Assembly: GCF_009909195.1 (NCBI RefSeq) | Contig: NZ_JAAAMU010000018.1 | Location: forward strand, 1 to 64,000 | Source: Paenibacillus sacheonensis | Lineage (GTDB): Bacteria; Bacillota; Bacilli; Paenibacillales; Paenibacillaceae | Reading direction: 5' to 3' | DNA length: 64,000 nucleotides | Part shown: positions 40,698 to 49,412 of the stretch, piece after piece | Position numbering within the stretch: position 1 is the stretch's first letter | Layout: each line of letters begins with the position of its first letter | The notes under the pieces: model-generated | What the model was told of the DNA's origin: nothing | What the model saw: the letters and a program-made list of their open reading frames with translations, nothing else | Database searches by the model: none | Program-made: the position numbers and the translations under genes

Positions 40698-41480
40698 ATG
40701 AAGAACATTCGAATCTATTCACCGGATCAACAAGTGAGCGAGGTATTCCCGGGAGGCAGCATTACCGTGCAAAAGCCGATCGGGTTCCCGCATCAGGATT
40801 CCGTCGTGCGGCGCGTCGGTCCGCTGTTTTATTGGTCTTGGGCACATACGGACAATGAAGGCGGGATCGGGCTTCACCCGCATGAAGGGTTCGAGATCAT
40901 GTCGTACGTCTTGAACGGGAAGCTGATTCACGGCGATACGCTGGGCACGGAGAGCGCCGTTGGCCAAGGCGGCATTCAGGTCATGCAGACCGGCTCCGGC
41001 GTCTCCCACAAGGAGAAGTTCTTCGGTCCCGACGGGGAAGCCTTCCAGATCTGGCTGGAGCCGCATTTGAGCGAGGCGCTGAAGCGCCGGCCGACCTACG
41101 CCGACTATCGGCACGAAGACTTCCCGTTGGCATCGCCGGCTCCCGGCGTCAGCGTGAAGACGATTCTCGGCGCCGAATCGCCGATCGAGCTCGTGACGGA
41201 CGCGAAAATGTGGGACATCACGGTGGAACCGGGCCATGCGCACGAACAGGACATTCCGCCGGGGTACACGTGGGCGGCGCTGGCGGTCCGGGGAGACGGC
41301 ACATGGGAAACGCCGGATGGGGACGGCGAATCCGTACCGTTCCGGCATAAAGACTTTAGCGTGATCGATGCGGCGGACGGCGGCAGGCGTATCGTCCTCC
41401 GGGCAGGCAGCGATCGGGCGCTTCGGATGGCCGTGATCGAATTGCCGGCGGAGGTCGACTATCCGCTTTACCGCAAATAA
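40698..41480 (+). CDS. pirin family protein (bicupin, YhaK/PIR-like)
   Basis: The 260-aa protein has the pirin N-terminal cupin with HPHEGFEIMSYVLNGKLIHG and the conserved Q-G-G-I-Q-V-M-Q-T-G-S-G motif (about residues 94-105), followed by SHKEKF. Pirins bind a metal through the His/Glu residues of these motifs and some act as quercetin dioxygenases; the role here is unknown. ATG at 40698 follows AAGGAAGGG at eight bases. An upstream in-frame ATG at 40623 has no better site and adds an unconserved tail. The gene is flanked by terminators on both sides (40461 and 41497) and so is a single transcription unit. Confidence 0.92.
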   Translation: MKNIRIYSPDQQVSEVFPGGSITVQKPIGFPHQDSVVRRVGPLFYWSWAHTDNEGGIGLHPHEGFEIMSYVLNGKLIHGDTLGTESAVGQGGIQVMQTGSGVSHKEKFFGPDGEAFQIWLEPHLSEALKRRPTYADYRHEDFPLASPAPGVSVKTILGAESPIELVTDAKMWDITVEPGHAHEQDIPPGYTWAALAVRGDGTWETPDGDGESVPFRHKDFSVIDAADGGRRIVLRAGSDRALRMAVIELPAEVDYPLYRK

Positions 41481-41496
41481 AACATCTCGCAGAGCA

Positions 41497-41538
41497 ACAA
41501 GCGGCTATCTCCTATTGGAGGTGGCTGCTTGTTTGTTT
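41497..41538 (+). terminator. terminator of the pirin gene
   Basis: ACAAGCGGCTATCTCC (41497-41512) pairs with GGAGGTGGCTGCTTGT through 16 pairs including G-U, with loop TATT, followed by TTGTTT. Confidence 0.85.
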
Positions 41539-41606
41539 ATGCTTCCGTTCGTTCCACCTGGCAGACCGTCTCCCACCAACGGCACGATATCCCGCCAAGC
41601 TTCGTT

Positions 41607-41627
41607 TTATGAAAAGCGTTTTCATAA
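41607..41627. promoter_or_regulatory. perfect inverted repeat, candidate operator of cluster C
   Basis: TTATGAAAA (41607-41615) and TTTTCATAA (41619-41627) are perfect 9-bp arms around GCG. The site resembles LacI/CcpA-type operators (cre-like, but one base longer than the usual 14-bp core). It lies about 85 bases before TATAAT at 41712-41717, which has no good -35. Confidence 0.55.
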
Positions 41628-41737
41628 CTCCCCGCCCTGACCCGCCCAAACCTCTAATCATTGCGATAGAAAACCAATCGTTGTCTTCTAGTTCCCGTTT
41701 CCCCCTGTCCGTATAATTAGCGTACAGAGGTGATCGC

Positions 41738-42631
41738 ATGCTCGAGAGACTGGCAAAATACCGTTCCCAGTACATTATGATCGCACCGGCCGTGATCTTA
41801 TTGTTGTTGTTCAGCTACATTCCGATGGCCGGCATTCAAGTCGCGTTCAAGAACTTCCACATCGGCTACACGATTTGGAACGCTCCATGGACCGGGCTTG
41901 AGAACTTCTCTTTCCTGAAAGACGACCAATTCTGGGTCGTAGTCAAGAATACGATCATCATCGCGGTGCTCAAATTCGTCTTCGGCTTTCCGGCGCCGAT
42001 AATTCTCGCCCTCCTCATCAACGAGGTGCGGCACAGCGGGTTCAAGCGGTTCGTGCAATCCGTCAGCTACCTGCCGCATTTCTTCTCCTGGATCGTCGTG
42101 GCGTACATTCTCCAATCGCTGCTGACGCTGGACGGGGGGCTGGTCAATCAATTCGTGACCAAGACGGGCGGCGACCCGATCTTCTTCCTGGGTTCGACGG
42201 AATGGTTCCGCCCGATGATCGTGGCGAGCGGCCTGTGGAAGGAAGTCGGCTGGAATACGATCCTGTACCTGGCGGCCATCACGACGATCGACCCGCAGCT
42301 GTACGAAGCGGCGAAGGTCGAGGGCGCGGGCCGAATGGCGCAGATTCGCCACATCACGCTGCCCGGCATCATGCCGACGATCTCGATCGTGCTCATCCTG
42401 AGCATGCCGAGCCTGATCGCGGTCGGGATGGACCAGATTTATCCGCTCATGAATCCCGCCAACCAGCCTGTCGCGGACGTGCTGGACACGTATATTTTGC
42501 GAAGCGGGCTGCAGCAAGGCTACTTCGGAATGGCGACGGCCGTCGGCCTGCTGTCCTCCGTCATCAGCTTGATCCTCGTGCTCGTCACGAACCAGACGGC
42601 GCGCAAAATCAACGGGGAGGGGCTCTGGTAG
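41738..42631 (+). CDS. carbohydrate ABC transporter permease, LplB-like (cluster C)
   Basis: This is a 297-aa permease with six membrane segments of the LplB/YtcP-associated CUT1 subgroup, starting YIMIAPAVILLLLFSYIPMA followed by GIQVAFKNF. The EAA loop is QLYEAAKVEGAGRMAQIRHI, followed by TLPGIMPTISI. The subgroup typically serves complex oligosaccharides such as rhamnogalacturonan fragments and uses SBPs of about 550 aa, as here. ATG at 41738 follows CAGAGGTGA. It is first in an operon of permease, permease, SBP, kinase and regulator. Confidence 0.93.
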   Translation: MLERLAKYRSQYIMIAPAVILLLLFSYIPMAGIQVAFKNFHIGYTIWNAPWTGLENFSFLKDDQFWVVVKNTIIIAVLKFVFGFPAPIILALLINEVRHSGFKRFVQSVSYLPHFFSWIVVAYILQSLLTLDGGLVNQFVTKTGGDPIFFLGSTEWFRPMIVASGLWKEVGWNTILYLAAITTIDPQLYEAAKVEGAGRMAQIRHITLPGIMPTISIVLILSMPSLIAVGMDQIYPLMNPANQPVADVLDTYILRSGLQQGYFGMATAVGLLSSVISLILVLVTNQTARKINGEGLW

Positions 42632-42634
42632 GCT

Positions 42635-43531
42635 ATGAAACGATCGGCAGGCGACAAAACGAGTCAAATCGTCATCATCGTGCTTCTATTGCTGTTATGC
42701 TTTACGGTCATCTATCCGTTCCTATACATGCTGGCCATTTCCTTGAACGAGGGACGCGACGCGGCCAAAGGCGGCGTATACCTGTGGCCTCGCAGCTTCA
42801 CGCTCTATAATTTCCGCATCGTGCTCGGCAACGAGATTATCCAGCATTCGTACTGGATTACGATCGGCCGCACGCTTCTCGGGACGGTCACGGGACTGCT
42901 CGTCACGCTGCTGGCCGCGTTCGGCTTGTCTTACCGGGCGCTCCCGATGCGCGGAACGATTCTCGGCTACGTGCTGCTGACGATGCTGTTCAGCGGCGGA
43001 TTGATCCCGTTCTACATCCAGCTTCACGATCTCAACTTGCTTAACTCCTTCTGGGTCTATATCGTGCCGAGCGCGTTCTCGGCGTGGAACATGTTCGTCA
43101 TGATGAAGTTCATCGGCGGCATTCCCGAAGCGCTCATCGAATCGGCGGAGATGGACGGCGCCCATCCGTTCCGGGTGCTCTGGTCCATCATCCTGCCGCT
43201 GTCCAAACCGATGCTGGCCGCGCTTGGCTTGTTTACGGGCGTCATGCACTGGAACGATTGGTTCGCGGGGGCATTCTTCGTCTCCAACCAGAACTTGATT
43301 CCCGTGCAGACGTTCCTGCAGCAGCTGCTGTCCGCGCAGGACATCTCGGCGGTGCTCGGCGGGAACAACAACGTGGAAGCGCTGGCCCGGGGCTCGAGCT
43401 TGGCCAACGTCACGCTGATGTCCATCAAGATGGCCACGGTCATGGTGAGCGCGATTCCGATCCTATGCGTCTATCCGTTCCTGCAGCGCTACTTCGTCAA
43501 AGGCGTGCTGATCGGTTCCGTGAAAGGCTAG
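42635..43531 (+). CDS. carbohydrate ABC transporter permease, LplC/YtcP-like (cluster C)
   Basis: This is a 298-aa permease with six membrane segments. It includes FLYMLAISLNEGRDAAKGGVY and MLFSGGLIPFYIQLHDLNLL, motifs of the LplC group. The EAA-type loop is ALIESAEMDGAHPFRVLWSI, followed by ILPLSKPMLAALG. ATG at 42635 lies three bases after the upstream stop, with a somewhat distant GGGGAGGGG (42612-42620), so it is coupled to the first permease. Confidence 0.92.
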   Translation: MKRSAGDKTSQIVIIVLLLLLCFTVIYPFLYMLAISLNEGRDAAKGGVYLWPRSFTLYNFRIVLGNEIIQHSYWITIGRTLLGTVTGLLVTLLAAFGLSYRALPMRGTILGYVLLTMLFSGGLIPFYIQLHDLNLLNSFWVYIVPSAFSAWNMFVMMKFIGGIPEALIESAEMDGAHPFRVLWSIILPLSKPMLAALGLFTGVMHWNDWFAGAFFVSNQNLIPVQTFLQQLLSAQDISAVLGGNNNVEALARGSSLANVTLMSIKMATVMVSAIPILCVYPFLQRYFVKGVLIGSVKG

Positions 43532-43670
43532 TCCGAGGAAGCGGCACGGCACGCAGCGGGAGCTCGGGACTAATCGGGTCCCGTGGATACAAATAAAGGA
43601 AACGGGCCGCTCGACAGCAGGTGTACGGAAACACCATATATAATGGAGATACAGAAAGGGGAAGCAGCAG

Positions 43671-45371
43671 ATGAAAGCATTCACGGCAAAAAAGAGCATG
43701 GCCATCGGCTTGGCGGCGCTTATGCTCGGCTTGACGGCATGCTCCAGCAGCGGAAATAATAACGGCGGCAATGCGGGGCAGGCGAATACGAACGCAGCCG
43801 GGGGCACGGCTTCGAACGCGGGCGATACGGCCGGCTCCAAGGATTTCAAGCTATGGCTAGGCTGGACCGCGACGATCAACAACGACAGCATGGTGCAGAA
43901 ATATTGGAAAGAGCATGAACCGGGCATCGAAGTGAAACTGGAAGCGACGCAGGGCGATGCCATGACGGCGCTCAACCTGAAGCTGAACACCGGCGGCTTC
44001 GAGGATGCGGCCTTGTTCAACCGAAGCGATATCGTCAATTCCTCGATGATCCGCTCGAACAGCATTCTTCCGCTCGAGCAGTATTTCGATATGCCGGACA
44101 AATACCCCGGCTTGGCTTCCATTCCGAAGCTCTACCTGGACGCCATGAAGGACAAGGACGGCCACATCTGGTCGATTCCGACCTGGTTCGACCAGAATCC
44201 CGAAGATCCGTGGCCGGGCTGGGCATCGCTGGGCTGGTTCGTGCGGAAGGATATTCTCGATAAGACCGGCATGAAAACCGATGATCTGAAGACGATCGCC
44301 GGAATCGAGAGCTATCTGAAGGCTGCCGCCCAGCAGAAGGATCCGTCGGGCAAGCCGTACATTCCGCTCAGCTTCCTGTCCGACGCGAACGACGAGAACG
44401 TCATTCTCAGCACGTTCGGAGTCTCGACCTCGACGGCCGGCGGCGTTATTCCGGTCGAGAAGAAAGGCGACGGCTACGAGTTCATCTACGACAACCCGCA
44501 GTACAAAGCGGCTTACCAATGGATGAACCAAATGTACCGCGAAGGTCTCATCGATGCCGAGGCCATCACGGACAAGGCGGAGCGCTACAAGGAGAAAACC
44601 AAATCTGGACGCATCGCGATGAACGCCGGCGGATTCTTCAACATGGACGCGCATATCTGGGAGATCCTCGACGGACCGACCGAGCCGGCCTGGTTCTACG
44701 AGACGATCCCGTACCCGCAAGTGCCGGGCGTCGATCATATCGGAGCCAACCAAATCGTCAATCCGTTCCCGGGCAACGACTTGTATATCAGCAAGGATAC
44801 GAAGAACCTGAACGCCATTCTGGCCTTCACGGATTATATGCTGCAGCCGAAGCCGGAGCAGCAGCAGGTCGCGAACGAAGGTCCGGCCGGCGTATACTGG
44901 AACTGGGTCGACAAGCCGCTGGGCCTGTGGAAATTCACGGACGACAACTACCAGCAGCTGCACGATTCGGGGGATGCGGCCAAGATCGCGAGCACGAATC
45001 CCGGTTTGTACGGCATCTCTTCCTACAGCAATGAGTGGTATCCGTGGTGGAACTATGCCGTTACCAATCCGAAGGGCCGGCAGAAAACGATCGATTTCAC
45101 GGAAGCGATCGGCAAGATGGGCGGCGTCCGCGTCGCGCAGCCGTACGACATGGTGAAAGCGAAGCCGGGCGGCCTATGGGAGAAATACTTGCCCGAGCTG
45201 GAGAACGTCCGCAAGGAGTTCAAGGCGAAGCTGCTGATGGCCAAGGACGACAAGGCGTTCGAAGCGGCATGGACCGACTTCCAATCCGCGCTCGAGAAAC
45301 GCGCCCACTGGAGCGAGCTCAAGCAGGAATGGAACACGACGCTTCAAGAGGAGACCGCGGCCAAGTCGTAA
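43671..45371 (+). CDS. extracellular solute-binding lipoprotein, LplA-like (cluster C)
   Basis: The 566-aa lipoprotein has signal peptide MLGLTAC (Cys24) and an Asn/Gly/Ala linker to about residue 58. The large type II SBP domain of the LplA/YtcQ subgroup follows (DFKLWLGWTATINNDSMVQK; HIWSIPTWFDQNPEDPWPGW; SLGWFVRKDILDKTGMKTDD). ATG at 43671 follows AAAGGGGAAG. A TATAAT at 43639-43644 hints at an extra promoter just before it. It delivers an oligosaccharide to the two permeases upstream and may inform the kinase downstream. The ligand is unknown. Confidence 0.92.
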   Translation: MKAFTAKKSMAIGLAALMLGLTACSSSGNNNGGNAGQANTNAAGGTASNAGDTAGSKDFKLWLGWTATINNDSMVQKYWKEHEPGIEVKLEATQGDAMTALNLKLNTGGFEDAALFNRSDIVNSSMIRSNSILPLEQYFDMPDKYPGLASIPKLYLDAMKDKDGHIWSIPTWFDQNPEDPWPGWASLGWFVRKDILDKTGMKTDDLKTIAGIESYLKAAAQQKDPSGKPYIPLSFLSDANDENVILSTFGVSTSTAGGVIPVEKKGDGYEFIYDNPQYKAAYQWMNQMYREGLIDAEAITDKAERYKEKTKSGRIAMNAGGFFNMDAHIWEILDGPTEPAWFYETIPYPQVPGVDHIGANQIVNPFPGNDLYISKDTKNLNAILAFTDYMLQPKPEQQQVANEGPAGVYWNWVDKPLGLWKFTDDNYQQLHDSGDAAKIASTNPGLYGISSYSNEWYPWWNYAVTNPKGRQKTIDFTEAIGKMGGVRVAQPYDMVKAKPGGLWEKYLPELENVRKEFKAKLLMAKDDKAFEAAWTDFQSALEKRAHWSELKQEWNTTLQEETAAKS

Positions 45372-45397
45372 TCTTGACCGCAGCGCAATGAACGAAG

Positions 45398-45514
45398 CCG
45401 ATTCGCGACGCATGTTCCGATCGGAACCGAATCGAACGCATCGAGAACGAATTGAATCAAACCGAGTCGAATCGAACCGATTCGCATCGCATGTACCGAT
45501 CGGAATCGGAATCG
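45398..45514 (+). repeat. direct repeat pair in a CGAATC-rich spacer
   Basis: CCGATTCGCGACGCATGTTC (from 45398) recurs 80 bases later as CCGATTCGCATCGCATGTAC (from 45478). Each is followed by the palindrome CCGATCGG and by related GAAxCGGAATCG. The region between is made of ATCGAA-like hexamers. It sits between the SBP gene and the kinase gene. Confidence 0.65.
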
Positions 45515-45528
45515 CAGCCTTCCTGACC

Positions 45529-45560
45529 AAGGGGAGCCGTCTATATGACGGCTTCCCTTT
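45529..45560 (+). terminator. terminator-like hairpin between SBP and kinase genes of cluster C
   Basis: AAGGGGAGCCGTC (45529-45541) pairs with GACGGCTTCCCTTT around TATAT, with one mismatch. It would limit read-through from the transporter genes into the two-component genes. Confidence 0.8.
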
Positions 45561-45659
45561 CGGCACGATTCGGCGCGGACGGCCTGCCTGCAGGCGATAG
45601 CTTCCTGTTAACCGGCCGGGAGGCGTATGATATACTCCGTTGTGAAAGGGGAGGAAGCC

Positions 45660-47537
45660 TTGCGACTGCAATGGAACAGATGGATATTGGGCTTCACCCG
45701 CAGATTGAGCCTGCGGAACAAGATCGTCGTGCTGTACGTGCTGATCCTGCTGCTGCCCACGCTCGTGCTGAGCAGCGGCGCCGTGTACGGCGTAATCCGC
45801 AGCTTTCACCACAGCTATACGAACACGGCGGAGGAGGCCGTGCGGCAGACGGCACAGATCGTCGACTTCAGCAAGAAGAGCTATGACCTGCTGGCCGTCC
45901 GGACGGCCACCGACGGCGAGCTGATCGCCAGGCTCGGCCGCGAATACGCGGACATGTCCGAGGTCGTGGACACGGTCAATTACGTGGACCGCACATTCCT
46001 GATCACGAGCAAATATTTGCCGGGCATCGCGGACTTCCGCATCTACCATACGAACGAGACGCTCGTTCAAGACGGGCAGCTGCTGTGGCGCCCGGAGGCG
46101 CGAATGCTCTCGGGCATGGAAGAGCGCTCCTGGTACGAAGCGGCTGAGAAATCGGACAGTCCGCTCTACTGGAGCAGCGTGCCGGGCAATGCCGATCAAA
46201 CCGTCATTACGCGCAAAATCATCGACAATACCGGGAATCTGCTCGGCGTGGTCTATATTCTATTGAACTACGATACCGTGTTCGGCGAATTGCTGGATCA
46301 TCCGTTCAACGACGGCAGCTTGTATATCGTCGACGATGCCCATCGCATTCTTGCGGCGACGGACCGCGCGGATATCGGCAAGCGCTTGCAAGTGAAGGAT
46401 TGGGGCGACGGCAGCGCCTCCGGAGGAGGAAGCGAAGCCGGAACGGGCGGGGCGGCGCCTTTGCAGGGGGCGGCCGGATCGGGAACGTCCATAGCGGCAG
46501 CTGCGGCGGCGGAGAAAAGCGACGAGCTCGACCTGACGGGCACGAAGGACATGCTGATGACCCAGCCGTTGTCCTCCCACTGGACGCTCGTGGCGCTGAT
46601 GCGCACGAAGCATCTCGACAATCAGAACCGGATGGTGCTCCTTCTGATCGTCAGCATCGTAACGTTCTTCCTGCTGCTCTCGCTGTCGCTGATGACGACG
46701 ATCGTCCGGAATATCGTCCGGCGGATCCGCAAGCTCGGCAGCCGAATGGGCGGGCTGTCCCGGGGCGAGTTCGAGGCTTCGGTCCGTTACAGCGAGAACG
46801 ACGAGCTGGGCGAGCTGGAGAACCGGTTCAACTCGATGTCGGAGCAGCTCGGCAAGCTGGTCGAGGACATTACGAAAGCCGGACTCGCGGAGAAGGAGCA
46901 GGCGTTCAAGGCGCTACAGGCGCAGATCAATCCTCATTTTATCTACAATTCGCTGGGATTGCTGCGCTGGCGGGCGATGGATGTGGACGATCAGGAGCAA
47001 ATCCAGATTATCGACGCGCTGACGACGTTTTACCGGATCACGCTGAACAACCAGATCAGCGCCATTCGCATTCGGGACGAGCTCGAGCATGTCAAAGCCT
47101 ATCTGGACATTTGCCAGTTCCGCTATCCGGGACGGGTGAAAGTCGAATGGGCGATCGACGACGGAGCGCTCGATTTCTATACGATCAAAACCGTGCTGCA
47201 GCCGATCGTGGAGAATTGCTACCTGCACGGCGCCATCACCCGCAAGCCGGGGGCGCTGATCCGTATAACCGTCGATCGCGAAGCGGAAGGCATGATTCGG
47301 ATGTCCGTCTACGATAACGGGCAAGGGATCGACCCGCAGGTTCTTGCGGACATCTCGCAGGGCGTGCACGCGGGCAAAGGCAGCGGATTCGGCACGCCGA
47401 ACATCAAAGAAAGGCTTGCGCTATATTTCGGGACCGGCGCCGAGCTGACGATCGGCAGCGAGCCCGGCGAATGGACGCTCGTATCCATCGTATTCCCGGC
47501 TTGCGCCGTAGAGCCGATGATCAGGAGGGAAGCTTAA
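45660..47537 (+). CDS. sensor histidine kinase, YesM family (cluster C)
   Basis: The 625-aa kinase has TM1 at about residues 20-42, an extracellular sensor domain to about 322, TM2 at about 324-348, HAMP, His426 in QINPHFIYNSLGLLRW, VENCYLHGAITRKPG and YDNGQGID (ATPase N and G boxes). A Ser/Gly/Ala-rich low-complexity segment (about 248-288) lies within the sensor domain just before TM2, which is unusual. TTG at 45660 is chosen because GGGGAGG ends six bases earlier. The upstream in-frame ATG at 45627 has no site. Its partner regulator starts at 47539, one base after its stop. The signal is probably the SBP or its sugar. Confidence 0.92.
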   Translation: MRLQWNRWILGFTRRLSLRNKIVVLYVLILLLPTLVLSSGAVYGVIRSFHHSYTNTAEEAVRQTAQIVDFSKKSYDLLAVRTATDGELIARLGREYADMSEVVDTVNYVDRTFLITSKYLPGIADFRIYHTNETLVQDGQLLWRPEARMLSGMEERSWYEAAEKSDSPLYWSSVPGNADQTVITRKIIDNTGNLLGVVYILLNYDTVFGELLDHPFNDGSLYIVDDAHRILAATDRADIGKRLQVKDWGDGSASGGGSEAGTGGAAPLQGAAGSGTSIAAAAAAEKSDELDLTGTKDMLMTQPLSSHWTLVALMRTKHLDNQNRMVLLLIVSIVTFFLLLSLSLMTTIVRNIVRRIRKLGSRMGGLSRGEFEASVRYSENDELGELENRFNSMSEQLGKLVEDITKAGLAEKEQAFKALQAQINPHFIYNSLGLLRWRAMDVDDQEQIQIIDALTTFYRITLNNQISAIRIRDELEHVKAYLDICQFRYPGRVKVEWAIDDGALDFYTIKTVLQPIVENCYLHGAITRKPGALIRITVDREAEGMIRMSVYDNGQGIDPQVLADISQGVHAGKGSGFGTPNIKERLALYFGTGAELTIGSEPGEWTLVSIVFPACAVEPMIRREA

Positions 47538-47538
47538 C

Positions 47539-49131
47539 ATGCTTAAAGTTCTCATTGTGGACGATGAGCCTTCCAATATTCAGGGCCTCGTCCGCTATAT
47601 CGACTGGCAGTCGCTCGGGTACGACAAACCGATGACGATGGAATCCGGCGAAGAAGCGTTGGAGGAGCTGCGCGCGGTCCCCTTCGACGTGCTCATCTCC
47701 GATGTCTCGATGCCCGGCATGAACGGCATCGAGCTCGTGGCGGGCGCCAAGAAGCTGTATCCCCATCTTCAGGTTCTCATGATCAGCGGCTACAATGAAT
47801 TCGAATTCGTGCAGGATGCCATTCATGTCGGGGCGCAGGCCTACGTGCTCAAGCCGCTGAAGATGGAGGAGGTGTCGAGCCGCCTCGCGGGCTTCCGGGA
47901 GACGCTGGACAAGATGCGCAGCATCGTCGACCAGACGAGCGAGCTGGAGAAGAAAGTATCGGAGAGTCAGAAGCTCGTGAAGGAACGGTTCGTAACCGAC
48001 CTGATCGCGGAAATTCCGCAGACGGACGAGATGCTGGCCTCTTGGAATAACTTGATGGCGCTGCCGGCCGTGGCGGAAGGCTTCCAGATCCTCGTGTTCG
48101 GCCTGGATCATTTCCTGTCGCCCGGCAAGGAGGCCAAAGACAGGATTCTTCTTGCAAGCGGATTCAAGCAAACCGTCGAGGTTGGCATGTCCGATACCGA
48201 ACCGATGTTTCTGGCTCAGATCACGCCGGACGAGATCGCCGTGCTGCATTTCGGACGGACGCCGCAGGCGCGCGCGAAGCTCGAGAAGCGGCTGCCGTTC
48301 GTCCAGGGCATGATGAGCGAGCAGTACGGCGCCACGGTCACCATAGGCTGCGGCCGGACGGGCGCCGCTTGGGAAGACGTGCCGCTCTCATATAAGGAGA
48401 TCAAATTCATGATGGCGCGGGCGCGGCTCATCTCGGACGGACAGATCGTGCGGCACGATTACATCGACCGCAGCGAGTTCCAGGCTTTCCGGCTGAGCGA
48501 GGAATTCATGCCGAACATCGTGAAGCTGATGGAAGCGGGCGATTCCGCGAAGGTCGGCGCATACATGAACCGCATCCTGGACGTGCTGCTGGCCCAGGAG
48601 CAGGCTTCATTCTCCTACGTGCAGGCATTCGGCATGAGTTTCTTGAGCGAACTGGTTCGGAGCTTGAAATGGAAGGACGATGCCGACGGCGAGATGAATA
48701 TCCTGATGTGGCGCCGGATGCTCGATTGCGGCAGCACGGGACAAATTATTCTGCTGCTGAACGATTACGTCGACCGGTACATGACGATCGAGAAGAAGGA
48801 GCGCATGAACCAGCAGCATAATCTCATCAAGCGCATTGCCTCCTTCATCGAGGAGCGGCTTCAGGAGAATTGGACGGTCAAGCAGCTGGCGGAAGAGTTC
48901 AGCCTGAACGCGAGCTACCTCAGCGTCCTGTTCAAGCGGGAGATGGGGAAGACGATCTCCGAATTCGTCCAGGAGACCCGCATCAACCGGGCACGGCTGC
49001 TGCTGAAGGATCCGGGCATCAAGGTGTACGAAGTGGCGGATCAGGTCGGCATCCAAACCTCCGCGTATTTTACGTATTTGTTCAAGAAGCTGGTCGGCTG
49101 CACGCCGCAGGAGTACCGGGACTATAATTGA
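47539..49131 (+). CDS. response regulator, YesN-like, REC plus AraC domain (cluster C)
   Basis: The 530-aa protein has a receiver domain (MLKVLIVDDEPSNIQGLVRY, Asp55 in LISDVSMPGMNG), a long linker domain and a C-terminal AraC domain (about 430-530; VKQLAEEFSLNASYLSVLFK and EVADQVGIQTSAYFTYLFKK, with GCTPQEYRDY at the end). ATG at 47539 follows GGAGGGA and almost touches the kinase stop. It likely activates the cluster C transport operon from a site upstream of 41738. Confidence 0.93.
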   Translation: MLKVLIVDDEPSNIQGLVRYIDWQSLGYDKPMTMESGEEALEELRAVPFDVLISDVSMPGMNGIELVAGAKKLYPHLQVLMISGYNEFEFVQDAIHVGAQAYVLKPLKMEEVSSRLAGFRETLDKMRSIVDQTSELEKKVSESQKLVKERFVTDLIAEIPQTDEMLASWNNLMALPAVAEGFQILVFGLDHFLSPGKEAKDRILLASGFKQTVEVGMSDTEPMFLAQITPDEIAVLHFGRTPQARAKLEKRLPFVQGMMSEQYGATVTIGCGRTGAAWEDVPLSYKEIKFMMARARLISDGQIVRHDYIDRSEFQAFRLSEEFMPNIVKLMEAGDSAKVGAYMNRILDVLLAQEQASFSYVQAFGMSFLSELVRSLKWKDDADGEMNILMWRRMLDCGSTGQIILLLNDYVDRYMTIEKKERMNQQHNLIKRIASFIEERLQENWTVKQLAEEFSLNASYLSVLFKREMGKTISEFVQETRINRARLLLKDPGIKVYEVADQVGIQTSAYFTYLFKKLVGCTPQEYRDYN

Positions 49132-49352
49132 CATTCTTATTATTGCGGGAGCGGGTGGAGCTGAGCAAAGAGGTGCACCCCGTGCACCCGTGCACCACAT
49201 TAGCACACGGCTGGTTGATGTTTCACTCGGAGCCGCCAGCCTGCCGAGCAGAAGCCTTCCCGGATTACATGCGGCGGGCCTGGCCCCGAGAATTTCTTCA
49301 ACGCTTCTTCAATTCTCCTCCGAGCCTTCGGCTCGAGCTGCCCACAATCCAA

Positions 49353-49385
49353 AAAGCGGCATTCTCCTATGGAGAATGCCGCTTT
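49353..49385. terminator. bidirectional terminator, perfect 15-bp stem
   Basis: AAAGCGGCATTCTCC (49353-49367) pairs perfectly with GGAGAATGCCGCTTT (49371-49385) around TAT. It separates the convergent regulator gene and the DUF2971-like gene. Confidence 0.9.
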
Positions 49386-49412
49386 CATTATAATGCCGGA
49401 AATAATCTCTTT

